From CAVOAK01 sp963664465 (GTDB lineage Bacteria; Pseudomonadota; Alphaproteobacteria; UBA8366; CAVOAK01), in assembly GCA_963664465.2 (NCBI GenBank), contig CAXXSU010000002.1, positions 310,001-374,000 of the forward strand: a DNA stretch of 64,000 bases. Reading direction: 5' to 3'. Shown here piece by piece: positions 25,435-33,311 of the stretch; the first letter of the stretch is position 1, and each line of letters opens with the position of its first letter. The position numbers and the translations under genes were made by a program. The notes under the pieces are model-generated. The model searched no databases. It was given only the letters and a program-made list of their open reading frames with translations, and was not told the origin of the DNA.

Positions 25435-26109
25435 ATGGTACAAAATCGATATGGCGGCGCCCGAACTATTTTCAACTGGGTGCGATGCATCTCCATAGCA
25501 ATCACTGGTGCCATTATCTTTCTTGCGGCGGGTTCGGCGCAGGCCGATGACAAGCTGATCTTGGCGTTGGGCGACAGCTTGACGGCTGGTTTAGGCCTTA
25601 GCAGATCCAATGGCTTTGTCGCCCAACTCGAATCGAGGTTGATCCTATCCGGCATTGGTGTGCGGATCATCGACGGCGGCGTATCAGGCGATACGTCTGC
25701 CGGCGGCCTAGCACGATTGGACTGGCTACTGGCTACTGAGCAACCTGATTTGGTAATTGTTGAACTTGGAGCGAACGACGGACTGCGCGGACTGGACCCG
25801 TCGGCGACGATGGATAATCTCGAAGGGATTGTGATGCGGGTCAAGGCGCGCGGCGCTAAAGTGCTGCTCGCTGGCATGCAGGCGCCGCCGAATATGGGTC
25901 GCGATTACACACGCGAATTCAATCGCATTTACGAGCTGGTGGCGCGCAAACACGATACTGCGTTGTTTCCATTTTTCTTAAACGGCGTTGCAGCGCATCC
26001 GCAGCTCAACCAAAGCGATGGCATTCATCCTAATGCCGAGGGTGTCGCCATAATCGTTGAACAGATTCTGCCCCTGGTGACAGCACTACTTGCTGTCGAG
26101 AGCGGATGA
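25435..26109 (+). CDS. tesA: Periplasmic SGNH arylesterase/lysophospholipase (TesA type)
   Basis: 224 residues from MVQNRYGGARTIFN. A signal segment (FNWVRCISIAITGAIIFLAAG, cut near SAQADD) is followed by the GDSL block LALGDSLTAG (Ser nucleophile), the GGVSGDTSAGG block (oxyanion Gly), ELGANDGLRG (oxyanion Asn) and the DGIHPNAEG block with the catalytic Asp and His. This is the full SGNH set of TesA/arylesterases, acting on fatty acyl esters in the periplasm. Divergent to the ybbA-ybbP pair and overlapping the FIST gene by four bases (ATGA). Confidence 0.9.
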   Translation: MVQNRYGGARTIFNWVRCISIAITGAIIFLAAGSAQADDKLILALGDSLTAGLGLSRSNGFVAQLESRLILSGIGVRIIDGGVSGDTSAGGLARLDWLLATEQPDLVIVELGANDGLRGLDPSATMDNLEGIVMRVKARGAKVLLAGMQAPPNMGRDYTREFNRIYELVARKHDTALFPFFLNGVAAHPQLNQSDGIHPNAEGVAIIVEQILPLVTALLAVESG

Positions 26110-27233
26110 CGACTTCGAACAGTTTTCGGGCCGCCCATGCCTCCAATCCCGATTGGGCTGTAGCGGCGGAACATGTCGCGGCCGGGCTGGGAGATCTCGA
26201 TGATACCTACCGGTTGGGCTTTCTCTACGTTAGCGATAGCTTTGCGGCGTCGCTTGAGGAGATTGCCGCGTTCCTGCGTCAAAAGACCGGCGTGACGCAT
26301 TGGGTCGGAACGGTCGGACTGGGCGTTTGCGGCGCAGCTTTCGAGTATTTCGATACACCGGCGATGTCCGTGCTGGTGGCGCCGTTGGCCGAATCGACTT
26401 TCCGGATTTTCCGCGATGCGCAGTCGGAAACGTTGTCCGGCATCGGTCAGGACGTGGCCTGGCTGAGCGAGGGAAAATCGCCGCTGGCTGTCGTTCACGG
26501 CGATCCGACCGACGAAATGCTGCCGCAGTTGATCGAGGCGCTCGCGGAAGCGACAGGCGGCTTCCTGGTCGGTGGACTTTCCGCATCAAGAGGCAGCCAC
26601 GCCCAACTCGCCGGCGAGATCGTCGATAGCGGATTATCCGGCGTGTTGATCTCGTCTGCCGCCAATCCATTGATTACCGGTTTGACCCAAGGTTGTTCGC
26701 CGATCGGCCCGACCCACGTCGCTACTGAAACGGAGCACAACGTTATCGTTACGCTCGATGGCAAACCTGCGCTTGATGTATTTCGCGACGAAATTGGCGA
26801 AGAGCTTGCACAAGACCTTCGGCAGTGTGCCGGTCTGATCTTCGTCGCGCTGCCGGTCGAGGGGTCGGATACCGGCGACTATCTGCTGCGAAACCTAATC
26901 GGCATCGACCCGGAGAGTGGTGCCGTCGCCATCGGTGAGCATGTGGAGATTGGCCAGAGCATCATGTTTTGCCGCCGCGATCAGGCCAGCGCGGAGGAGG
27001 ATCTGCGCCGCATGACACGCAAACTAAAACAGCGCGCCGACGGTGAGATCAAAGGCGGACTCTATTTTTCGTGCGTCGCCCGCGGCCCCAATCAATTCGG
27101 TCCGGACAGCCGAGAGCTCGGCATCATTGCTGAAGAGCTCGGCGCGTTTCCATTGGCGGGATTCTTCGCCAATGGTGAAATCAGCCACAATCGGTTATAT
27201 GGCTATACGGGGGTGTTGACCCTGTTCCTTTAG
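26106..27233 (+). CDS. FIST-domain sensory protein
   Basis: 375 residues with an N-terminal FIST_N domain (YVSDSFAASLEEIAAFLRQK, GTVGLGVCG, LVGGLSASRG) and a C-terminal FIST_C domain ending GIIAEELGAFPLAGFFANGE. FIST domains are thought to bind small ligands such as amino acids in signalling. No output domain is fused. Translation is coupled to the arylesterase by an ATGA overlap; the aldo/keto reductase follows after 18 bases, so the three form an operon. Confidence 0.9.
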   Translation: MTTSNSFRAAHASNPDWAVAAEHVAAGLGDLDDTYRLGFLYVSDSFAASLEEIAAFLRQKTGVTHWVGTVGLGVCGAAFEYFDTPAMSVLVAPLAESTFRIFRDAQSETLSGIGQDVAWLSEGKSPLAVVHGDPTDEMLPQLIEALAEATGGFLVGGLSASRGSHAQLAGEIVDSGLSGVLISSAANPLITGLTQGCSPIGPTHVATETEHNVIVTLDGKPALDVFRDEIGEELAQDLRQCAGLIFVALPVEGSDTGDYLLRNLIGIDPESGAVAIGEHVEIGQSIMFCRRDQASAEEDLRRMTRKLKQRADGEIKGGLYFSCVARGPNQFGPDSRELGIIAEELGAFPLAGFFANGEISHNRLYGYTGVLTLFL

Positions 27234-27251
27234 GTAATCCCAGAGAGTTTG

Positions 27252-28316
27252 ATGGCGGATATGGAACTGCGGCGGCTTGGCCGCACCGATGTCATGGTAA
27301 GTGAATTGTGCCTCGGCACAATGGTCTTCGGACATCAGACAGACGAGCCGACGGCCCATCGAATTATGGATCATGCCGTCGCCAGCGGCATCAACTTCAT
27401 CGATACGGCGGAGAAGTATCCGGTGCCGATGATGGCAGAAACCTTCGGCCGTACCGAGGAGGTGGTCGGCACATGGCTGAAGGCGCGCGGGCGGCGTGAC
27501 GACATCATCCTGGCGACGAAGATCACCGGGCGCGCCTCAAAATCCTATGTCAGGCCTGAATTGCAGGTTAACGGTGAAGTGCGCATCGACAAGCGCAACA
27601 TAGAGGCGGCTATCGACGCCTCGCTCAAGCGGCTGCAGACCGACTATGTGGATCTCTATCAGCTGCACTCGCCCGACCGTAACATTCAGGCTTGGGGGCG
27701 AACGACCTACAGCGACCCGGGCGATGCGGAAGAGACACCTATCGTCGAACAGCTCGAAGCGCTCAACGACCTCGTCAAAGCCGGCAAAGTCCGCCACATA
27801 GGCCTTTCAAACGAGAATGCGTGGGGCGCTATGACGTTTCTCAATACGGCGGAACAAACCGGGCTGCCACGCGTCGTTTCCATCCAGAACTCATACAGCC
27901 TGCTCGACCGGCTGCTTGAGACGGACGTGGCCGAGGTGGCCCAACGCGAGGACTGCGGCATCCTCGCCTACTCGCCGCTGCGTCATGGATTGCTTTCGGC
28001 CAAATATATCGGCGGAGCGCGGCCCGAGGGTTCGCGGTTTTTCCTGTTTGAAGATTATTTCGCGCGGCTTTTGACGCCAAACGGCGCCGCCGCAACGGAG
28101 CGCTATGCCGCGCTTGCGAGGCAGCATGGTCTCGATCCGGCCGTCATGGCGATAGCTTATGCACGTGCACGCCTGTTCGTAACTTCGGTCATCATCGGCG
28201 TCCGCACGATGGATCAACTCGAGATTGACCTCCAAAGTGCTGGCCTCGACCTTTCGCATGAAGTGCTTGAAGGTATTGCCGCCATCCACGATGAGTACAC
28301 TAACCCTTGCCCGTGA
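27252..28316 (+). CDS. Aldo/keto reductase (Tas/YajO-like)
   Basis: 354 residues from MADMELRRLGRTDV; a TTG one codon upstream and an ATG three codons downstream are alternatives. The AKR tetrad is D51 and Y56 (FIDTAEKYP), K90 (LATKITGR) and H139 (YQLHSPD). The length and the insert after the tetrad (NIQAWGRTTYSDPGD) match the Tas protein subgroup. It would reduce aldehydes or ketones with NADPH. Third gene of the arylesterase operon. Confidence 0.9.
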   Translation: MADMELRRLGRTDVMVSELCLGTMVFGHQTDEPTAHRIMDHAVASGINFIDTAEKYPVPMMAETFGRTEEVVGTWLKARGRRDDIILATKITGRASKSYVRPELQVNGEVRIDKRNIEAAIDASLKRLQTDYVDLYQLHSPDRNIQAWGRTTYSDPGDAEETPIVEQLEALNDLVKAGKVRHIGLSNENAWGAMTFLNTAEQTGLPRVVSIQNSYSLLDRLLETDVAEVAQREDCGILAYSPLRHGLLSAKYIGGARPEGSRFFLFEDYFARLLTPNGAAATERYAALARQHGLDPAVMAIAYARARLFVTSVIIGVRTMDQLEIDLQSAGLDLSHEVLEGIAAIHDEYTNPCP

Positions 28317-28355
28317 TCCTTATCCCAACCGCCGATCGATCATGGAGAAGCAGAT

Positions 28356-28898
28356 ATGGTTCGTCTGTTTGTTGCGCTCGCACTTCCCGATACCATCCGG
28401 GACCAGCTGACAGGAATATGCGCGGGACTCCCGCGCGCCCGATGGGTGCCTCCTGAGAATCTTCACCTGACATTGCGTTTTATCGGCGAATTGGACCGCG
28501 GGGACATACCCGATATCGATGATGCGCTGTCGCGCATCAGCGCCGACGCATTTGAGATCAGGCTGGACACTATCGGATTCTTCGGTAGAGGCCGCGCGAT
28601 CCGTGCATTGTGGATCAAGACCGCGCGTTCGCCGGAATTGGCCGTATTGCAGGCAAGTGTAGAGTCGGCAATGGTGCGCGCTGGCTGCGCACCGGAAGCT
28701 CGAAAATTCGTTCCTCACGTCACGTTGGCGCGGTTCAGGCGCGCGCAGTCCGACCTGGTCGAGCGATTTGTCGCCGATCATTCGATGTCGAAGCTGGATC
28801 CATTCCCTGTTCAGGCTTTGACGCTCTATTCGAGCTTTCTGAGTCATGCAGGTGCGATTTATACGCCTGAAGCCGAGTATCCGCTCGGGTCGCCGTAG
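28356..28898 (+). CDS. thpR: RNA 2',3'-cyclic 3'-phosphodiesterase (LigT/ThpR)
   Basis: 180 residues of the 2H phosphoesterase superfamily. Both HxTx motifs are intact: H37-L-T39-L in ENLHLTLRFIG and H121-V-T123-L in FVPHVTLARF. The N-terminal MVRLFVALALPD is characteristic of ThpR. It opens 2',3'-cyclic phosphates of RNA; in vitro it ligates tRNA halves. It is 39 bases downstream of the aldo/keto reductase. Confidence 0.92.
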   Translation: MVRLFVALALPDTIRDQLTGICAGLPRARWVPPENLHLTLRFIGELDRGDIPDIDDALSRISADAFEIRLDTIGFFGRGRAIRALWIKTARSPELAVLQASVESAMVRAGCAPEARKFVPHVTLARFRRAQSDLVERFVADHSMSKLDPFPVQALTLYSSFLSHAGAIYTPEAEYPLGSP

Positions 28899-28945
28899 GC
28901 ACGGCCGGGACAATTAATCCGCTTCGCGCCGCGGCTCATTCGGGT

Positions 28946-29416
28946 TCACCGGACGTCAATCTTGTTGGCGATTTCCGTCAGCCAGGCACGGGCGCCAGCT
29001 TCGATCAGGTCTAGCGCATGCGCGAAGTCCTGCGCCCTACCATAAAAAGGATCGGGTACGTCGGCCGTCTCCGGCACCGCTTCCAGGAACAGCCGCAGCT
29101 TGTGCGCATGGGCGGGCGGGCAGCGCCGGTTGAGCTCGCTTAGGTGGCCGCGGTCCATTGCCAGGATTAAGTCGAAAGTCGCAAAATCCTCCGTTTGGAT
29201 TTGTCGCGCCGGTGTTGGTGGTAGGCTTATTCCACGTGACTTGGCCGCTGCCACCGCCCGTGAATCTGGTCGTTCGCCCACATGGTAGCTATGTAGCCCG
29301 CACGAGTCTGCCCGTACGTCCGTGCCGAGTTGCGTGTCCTTCGCCAAATAGTCGAATACAGCCGCAGCAGAGGGCGAACGACAAATATTTCCCGTGCATA
29401 CCATCAACACGCGCAT
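28946..29416 (-). CDS. Low-molecular-weight protein tyrosine phosphatase
   Basis: 156 residues. The P-loop C7-TGNICR-S14 sits at the N-terminus (MVCTGNICRSPSAA) and the general acid is D122 in PDPFYG. Full length for the family. It dephosphorylates tyrosine on proteins, often linked to polysaccharide export, but no kinase gene lies nearby. The start faces the DNA-glycosylase-like gene across about 50 bases. Confidence 0.93.
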   Translation of the reverse strand: MRVLMVCTGNICRSPSAAAVFDYLAKDTQLGTDVRADSCGLHSYHVGERPDSRAVAAAKSRGISLPPTPARQIQTEDFATFDLILAMDRGHLSELNRRCPPAHAHKLRLFLEAVPETADVPDPFYGRAQDFAHALDLIEAGARAWLTEIANKIDVR

Positions 29417-29468
29417 TTGCTCACACTCATTCCATCGCCGCTTCTTCGGGCTCGGTTACTCGCTTATC

Positions 29469-30113
29469 ATGACGTCGCTTTCGCGCAAACCCTGGTCGCT
29501 TCCGGCGATGCTATTGGAGACCCCCGTGCCCGGCGAACTCCACCAGCTGTTGAAGCAGATCCGCGCCTGCCGGATTTGCGACCAACACTTGCCACTCGGA
29601 CCACGGCCCGTGCTACGAGCGTCCGGGTCCGCGAAATTGATGATCATCGGACAGGCGCCCGGCATAAAGGTGCATAAGTCAGGCGTACCATGGGACGACG
29701 CAAGCGGTAAGCGGCTGCGATCAGGGCTCGAGCTGGATGCAGACCAGTTTTATGACGAAAGCTGCGTGGCTATCGTACCGATGGGGTTTTGCTATCCAGG
29801 AGTTGACCCCAAAGGCGGCGATAAGCCGCCGCGACCTGAGTGCGCCCCGGCTTGGCATGGTCCGCTCACCGAGCATCTGAACAACGTTTCGCTAACCCTG
29901 CTGGTTGGCAGTTATGCGCAAAAATACTATCTCGGACGCGACATGCAGCGGACCATGTCTGAAACCGTCGCCAATTGGCGGGACTATCTACCCTCACGGC
30001 TACCGCTGCCCCAGTCGAGTTGGCGCAATACGGCCTGGCTTAAACGTCATCCATGGTTCGACGCGGAACTGGTGCCGGAACTGCGTCGCCGCGTGAGAAG
30101 GCTGATGGGCTGA
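29469..30113 (+). CDS. Uracil-DNA glycosylase-superfamily protein with altered catalytic loop
   Basis: 214 residues from MTSLSRKPWSLPAM. The superfamily core is seen in LMIIGQAPGIKVHKSG with GQAPG (61-65) and PWDDASGKRLRSGL. Only two of the usual cluster-type cysteines are present (C34, C37). Near the C-terminus, where relatives carry a His-Pro-Ser motif before the W-R-N block, this protein reads PLPQSSWRNTAWL, with Q182 and S183 in place of His and Pro (codon CAG). It may be catalytically changed or inactive. Annotated in relatives as uracil-DNA glycosylase family protein; the real substrate is unclear. Confidence 0.8.
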   Translation: MTSLSRKPWSLPAMLLETPVPGELHQLLKQIRACRICDQHLPLGPRPVLRASGSAKLMIIGQAPGIKVHKSGVPWDDASGKRLRSGLELDADQFYDESCVAIVPMGFCYPGVDPKGGDKPPRPECAPAWHGPLTEHLNNVSLTLLVGSYAQKYYLGRDMQRTMSETVANWRDYLPSRLPLPQSSWRNTAWLKRHPWFDAELVPELRRRVRRLMG

Positions 30114-30200
30114 GGCAAGTCAAATATCTGCCGACAAATCACTCATTGTCGCCGGCACTTCAATGTCGGAACGTCGGTGTTCTCGCCAATGCCACCCAAC

Positions 30201-30599
30201 TCATTGGCCGGCTTGCTCCTCAAGGGCCTCCATCGCTTCATCTGAGAGCCCAAAATGGTGGCCAATTTCGTGAATCAAGACGTGGCGCACCAAATGCTCG
30301 AGCTCTTCATCGGTTTCGAGGCAATGATCGAGCAAAGGTCTGCGGTAGAGGAAGATGATATCCACATCCATCGGCTGATCCCCAACGCATTTTTCGTCGA
30401 GCGGCAAGCCGTGATACAGGCCCAAGAGGTCAAATGGACTCTCAAGTTCCATCTCTTCACAGGTCTCCTCATCGGGAAAGTCGACGACTCGAATAGCAAC
30501 TCCCTTCACATGTTTCCGCAATGACGCGGGTATCTTCTCGAAGGCGTCGGCGGCGAGCGATTCGATATCTTCCTGCGTCGGCGGGGTCGAGTAGCGCAT
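30201..30599 (-). CDS. Minimal zincin metallopeptidase-like protein (DUF1025 type)
   Basis: 132 residues from MRYSTPPTQEDIE; the frame extends 43 codons upstream with non-family sequence. The short zinc motif H110-E111-IG-H114-H lies in VLIHEIGHHFGLSD, with D120 as a possible third ligand. The acidic N-terminal half (PDEETCEEMELESPFDLLGLY) is typical of the family represented by TTHA0227. It is a small cytoplasmic zincin; peptidase activity is not proven for the family. Confidence 0.85.
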   Translation of the reverse strand: MRYSTPPTQEDIESLAADAFEKIPASLRKHVKGVAIRVVDFPDEETCEEMELESPFDLLGLYHGLPLDEKCVGDQPMDVDIIFLYRRPLLDHCLETDEELEHLVRHVLIHEIGHHFGLSDEAMEALEEQAGQ

Positions 30600-30745
30600 C
30601 GAGACGGAGAATAGCGCGCGCCGTCTGTTTGAGCTATCGCCTGGAGACCGCGATGCGAGTTGAACGCGACGAATGAACAGCGCTTGCGGCACACACAGTT
30701 CTGACCAATTATGGATGATGATGGTCAACCGCGTCGGAGGCTCGT

Positions 30746-31033
30746 GTGGCGGAGAAGCTGGCTACCAAGGCGCGTGCCGAGGCCTTAGCGCAGCTTCACG
30801 GCTGGCATGAGGTTGAAGATCGCGACGCAATTTCCAAGTCCTATACGTTCAAATCGTTCGGCGAGGCCTGGGCGTTCATGTCTCGCATCGCGCTCAAGGC
30901 CGAGCAAATGAACCATCATCCGGAGTGGTTCAACGTGTATTCGCGGGTTGATGTTACACTGTCGACGCACGATTGCGGTGGCCTCAGCGAGCTTGACGTA
31001 CAGCTTGCGCTATTCATGGATTCAATTGCTTGA
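30746..31033 (+). CDS. phhB: Pterin-4a-carbinolamine dehydratase
   Basis: 95 residues from a GTG start (VAEKLATKAR). The family signature is intact: AFMSRIALKAEQMNHHPEW with H57, H58 and the pair H75-D76 in TLSTHDCGG. It dehydrates 4a-hydroxytetrahydrobiopterin formed by aromatic amino acid hydroxylases. No phenylalanine hydroxylase gene is adjacent. The next gene starts two bases after its stop, so the pair is co-transcribed. Confidence 0.93.
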   Translation: MAEKLATKARAEALAQLHGWHEVEDRDAISKSYTFKSFGEAWAFMSRIALKAEQMNHHPEWFNVYSRVDVTLSTHDCGGLSELDVQLALFMDSIA

Positions 31034-31034
31034 A

Positions 31035-31664
31035 ATGATTCTGATGCCGCCCAGCCGCAGGCGCTTGTTACGATGTCTAGCAATGGGACTGGCGCTTGTA
31101 CTGTTGGCCGGACCGTTACCCCCTCACGCCGCTGCGGCCGACTTTGAAGCTGGAATTCGAGCCTTACAGGAAAAAGATTACGCTGCCGCACTGAACGAGT
31201 TTAGGACCCTGGCCGACGTTGGTGTAGCCAATGCCGAATTCATGGTCGGTGTCATGTATGAGAACGGATACGGTGTAGCCGCAGACGCGGCAGCCGCTGC
31301 CAAGTGGTATCGCCGGGCCGCCAACCGCGGACTCGCCTCAGCGCAATATAATTTAAGCGTGTTTCACCAGCTTGGAAGAGGGGTCGAGCTCGACCTTTCC
31401 GAGGCAGTAAGGCTGGGACGCCTGGCCTCGGAGAAAGGTCACGCCGTCGCGCAGACCAACCTCGGCGTCTTCTATATGGTCGGAGAGGGCATTGAGCGCG
31501 ATCTCGTCGAAGCGTGGAAATGGCTGGCAATTGCCGCCCGCTCGCTTGATGGAGTCGCGCTCGATACGGTTCGCGCCAACTTGGCGCAGGTTGAACGGCA
31601 ACTTGCGCCAGCCGATCTTATCGAGGCCAAGCGCCGCGCTGAGCGCTGGCAGCCGGCGGACTAG
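31035..31664 (+). CDS. Exported Sel1-repeat protein
   Basis: 209 residues. A basic start (MILMPPSRRRLLRC) and hydrophobic run (LAMGLALVLLAGPLPPHAAAAD) form a signal peptide. Four Sel1-like repeats follow (AEFMVGVMYENGYGV, AQYNLSVFHQLGRGV, AQTNLGVFYMVGEGI, with WYRRAANRG and WKWLAIAAR helices), and a helical tail ends it. Sel1 proteins are periplasmic or outer-membrane adaptors. No partner can be named from context. Confidence 0.88.
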   Translation: MILMPPSRRRLLRCLAMGLALVLLAGPLPPHAAAADFEAGIRALQEKDYAAALNEFRTLADVGVANAEFMVGVMYENGYGVAADAAAAAKWYRRAANRGLASAQYNLSVFHQLGRGVELDLSEAVRLGRLASEKGHAVAQTNLGVFYMVGEGIERDLVEAWKWLAIAARSLDGVALDTVRANLAQVERQLAPADLIEAKRRAERWQPAD

Positions 31665-31674
31665 GCGCTCCTGA

Positions 31675-32187
31675 CTAGGGCGCATCCCACGCCCGCAGCC
31701 TAGGAATCCAGCGCGGTACGTTCGCCTTGTATTGCCGATATTCTTCGCCAAACCTCCGTTCGAGGCCCGGCTCTTCCATCAACGGAAAATAGATCGCGTT
31801 GATGGCAAGGAAGATGAGCGTCCAACCGGCTAGGTGCCAAGAGCCAAAGAACAGCGATTCAGCACCGAGCATGAAAAGCACGCTGGTGATCATGGGGTTG
31901 CGGACATGGCGGTAGGGTCCGCGGACAACAAGCCTTTTAGGCGGATCCCAAGGTGCAGGTGTGCCCTCGCCGGCGCGCAGAAATAGCCTCACCGTCCAGG
32001 CCGCAAATGTGAGGCCGATCGCCGCAAACAAGATGCCAATCCAGAACTCAGGTTGTGCGGGTCCGGCGAACGCCTTGGCTGTCCGCGGCCCAGCTGAAAA
32101 CCACAGGATCGCACTGGGAACGAACACGAGGGCCGTCCCTGGAAGGATGATGATGGCCTTGATGAGCTGCCACGTCATTCGGGTCAC
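31675..32187 (-). CDS. Isoprenylcysteine carboxyl methyltransferase-family membrane protein
   Basis: 170 residues with about four membrane segments. The SAM-binding block is YRHVRNPMITSVLFMLGAE, and the family end is MEEPGLERRFGEEYRQYKANVPRWIP. This matches the ICMT/phospholipid methyltransferase-like family common in bacteria. Methyltransfer to an unknown lipid or small molecule is inferred. It lies between two genes of unrelated function. Confidence 0.85.
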   Translation of the reverse strand: MTRMTWQLIKAIIILPGTALVFVPSAILWFSAGPRTAKAFAGPAQPEFWIGILFAAIGLTFAAWTVRLFLRAGEGTPAPWDPPKRLVVRGPYRHVRNPMITSVLFMLGAESLFFGSWHLAGWTLIFLAINAIYFPLMEEPGLERRFGEEYRQYKANVPRWIPRLRAWDAP

Positions 32188-32207
32188 TGCCGTCGTATCG
32201 CCGCGCC

Positions 32208-33152
32208 CTACGGGCGTGCCACCGCTGTCCCGCTCTGTAGCTCAGCGGACTCAGATTTCCGGCGCGATGCAACTTCACGATGCGCAATGTAAATCGCCGA
32301 TGCGGCAATGACCGCGCCGCCGATCCATGTCCACATATCGGGTGATTCGGCGAACATGATGAAGCCAATGAGCGCCGCGAATGGCAATCGCGCGTAGTCG
32401 AAGGGAGCGACCGCCGATGCGTCAGCCGAGGCAAAGGCACGAACCATGCAAAGGTGACCGACAGTACCGAACGCGCCCATGGCGACGCATTTAGCAAAGA
32501 CGATCCAGCTTGGTTCCTGCCATACCGAGAACGCGGGAAGTGCGCTCAAGAGGGTCAGGAACAGGGCCATGTAGGCGACCACTGTGCCAGGCTTCTCGGT
32601 CGCGCTTAGCCGTTTGACGATCAGCATTGAGGCGGCGATGCAGACAGCTGTCGAAACGGCGAGCAATGCGCCTGGTTGCAATGCCGAGATGCCCGGCCGC
32701 AGCATAATCAGCATGCCAACGAAACCCAAGGCAACCGCCACCCAGCGCCGGGCTCGCACGACTTCGCGCAAGATGACCGCGCTGCCGAACGTAGCGAATA
32801 GAGGCGCAGTAAAGCTAAAAGCCGTGACCTCGGCGACCGGCATGAGTGCCAGCGCGCTGGTCCACATGAGTAGACCGACGAAGGCAATCAAGCCGCGCGT
32901 CAAATGCAGCCCAAATCGTTCAGTTCGAAGGACCGCCAGCCCGGAACCGAACAACCAAGGGACCAAGAAGAGAAATCCAAACAGGCTCCGGAAGAAGCCG
33001 ATCTGGAAAGGATGCAGATCGCTAGAAACGTCGCGCATGAGCGCGCTCATCAAGGTCAGCATGAGGCCCGCCGACATCATCCAGAGTGCCCCGCGGATTG
33101 GAGCAGAGACTACAGGCTGGGCCTTGGGCAGAGGAGATTTCCCGGTCGCCAT
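32208..33152 (-). CDS. DMT-superfamily transporter (EamA domains)
   Basis: 314 residues from MATGKSPLPKAQ (a longer start ten codons earlier is less likely). Ten membrane helices in two EamA repeats, with LHPFQIGFFRSLFGFLFLVPW and LGFVGMLIMLRPG. It is the third DMT permease of the window and aligns in motif with those at 17574 and 18631. It ends 20 bases before the ICMT-type gene start, consistent with co-transcription. Confidence 0.9.
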   Translation of the reverse strand: MATGKSPLPKAQPVVSAPIRGALWMMSAGLMLTLMSALMRDVSSDLHPFQIGFFRSLFGFLFLVPWLFGSGLAVLRTERFGLHLTRGLIAFVGLLMWTSALALMPVAEVTAFSFTAPLFATFGSAVILREVVRARRWVAVALGFVGMLIMLRPGISALQPGALLAVSTAVCIAASMLIVKRLSATEKPGTVVAYMALFLTLLSALPAFSVWQEPSWIVFAKCVAMGAFGTVGHLCMVRAFASADASAVAPFDYARLPFAALIGFIMFAESPDMWTWIGGAVIAASAIYIAHREVASRRKSESAELQSGTAVARP

Positions 33153-33311
33153 GTCTGAAACACTACGATGCTGGGCACCCATTCGCCAACGTGACGCCGA
33201 ATAGGTGTTGGCCGATCGTCACATCGTGGGCGGATGTCCGGCGCTGGAATGAGGTGGTGGCGCCATGCTATCCAAGATCGAACTCGCAACCTACGAATTG
33301 GTGAGACGCCT

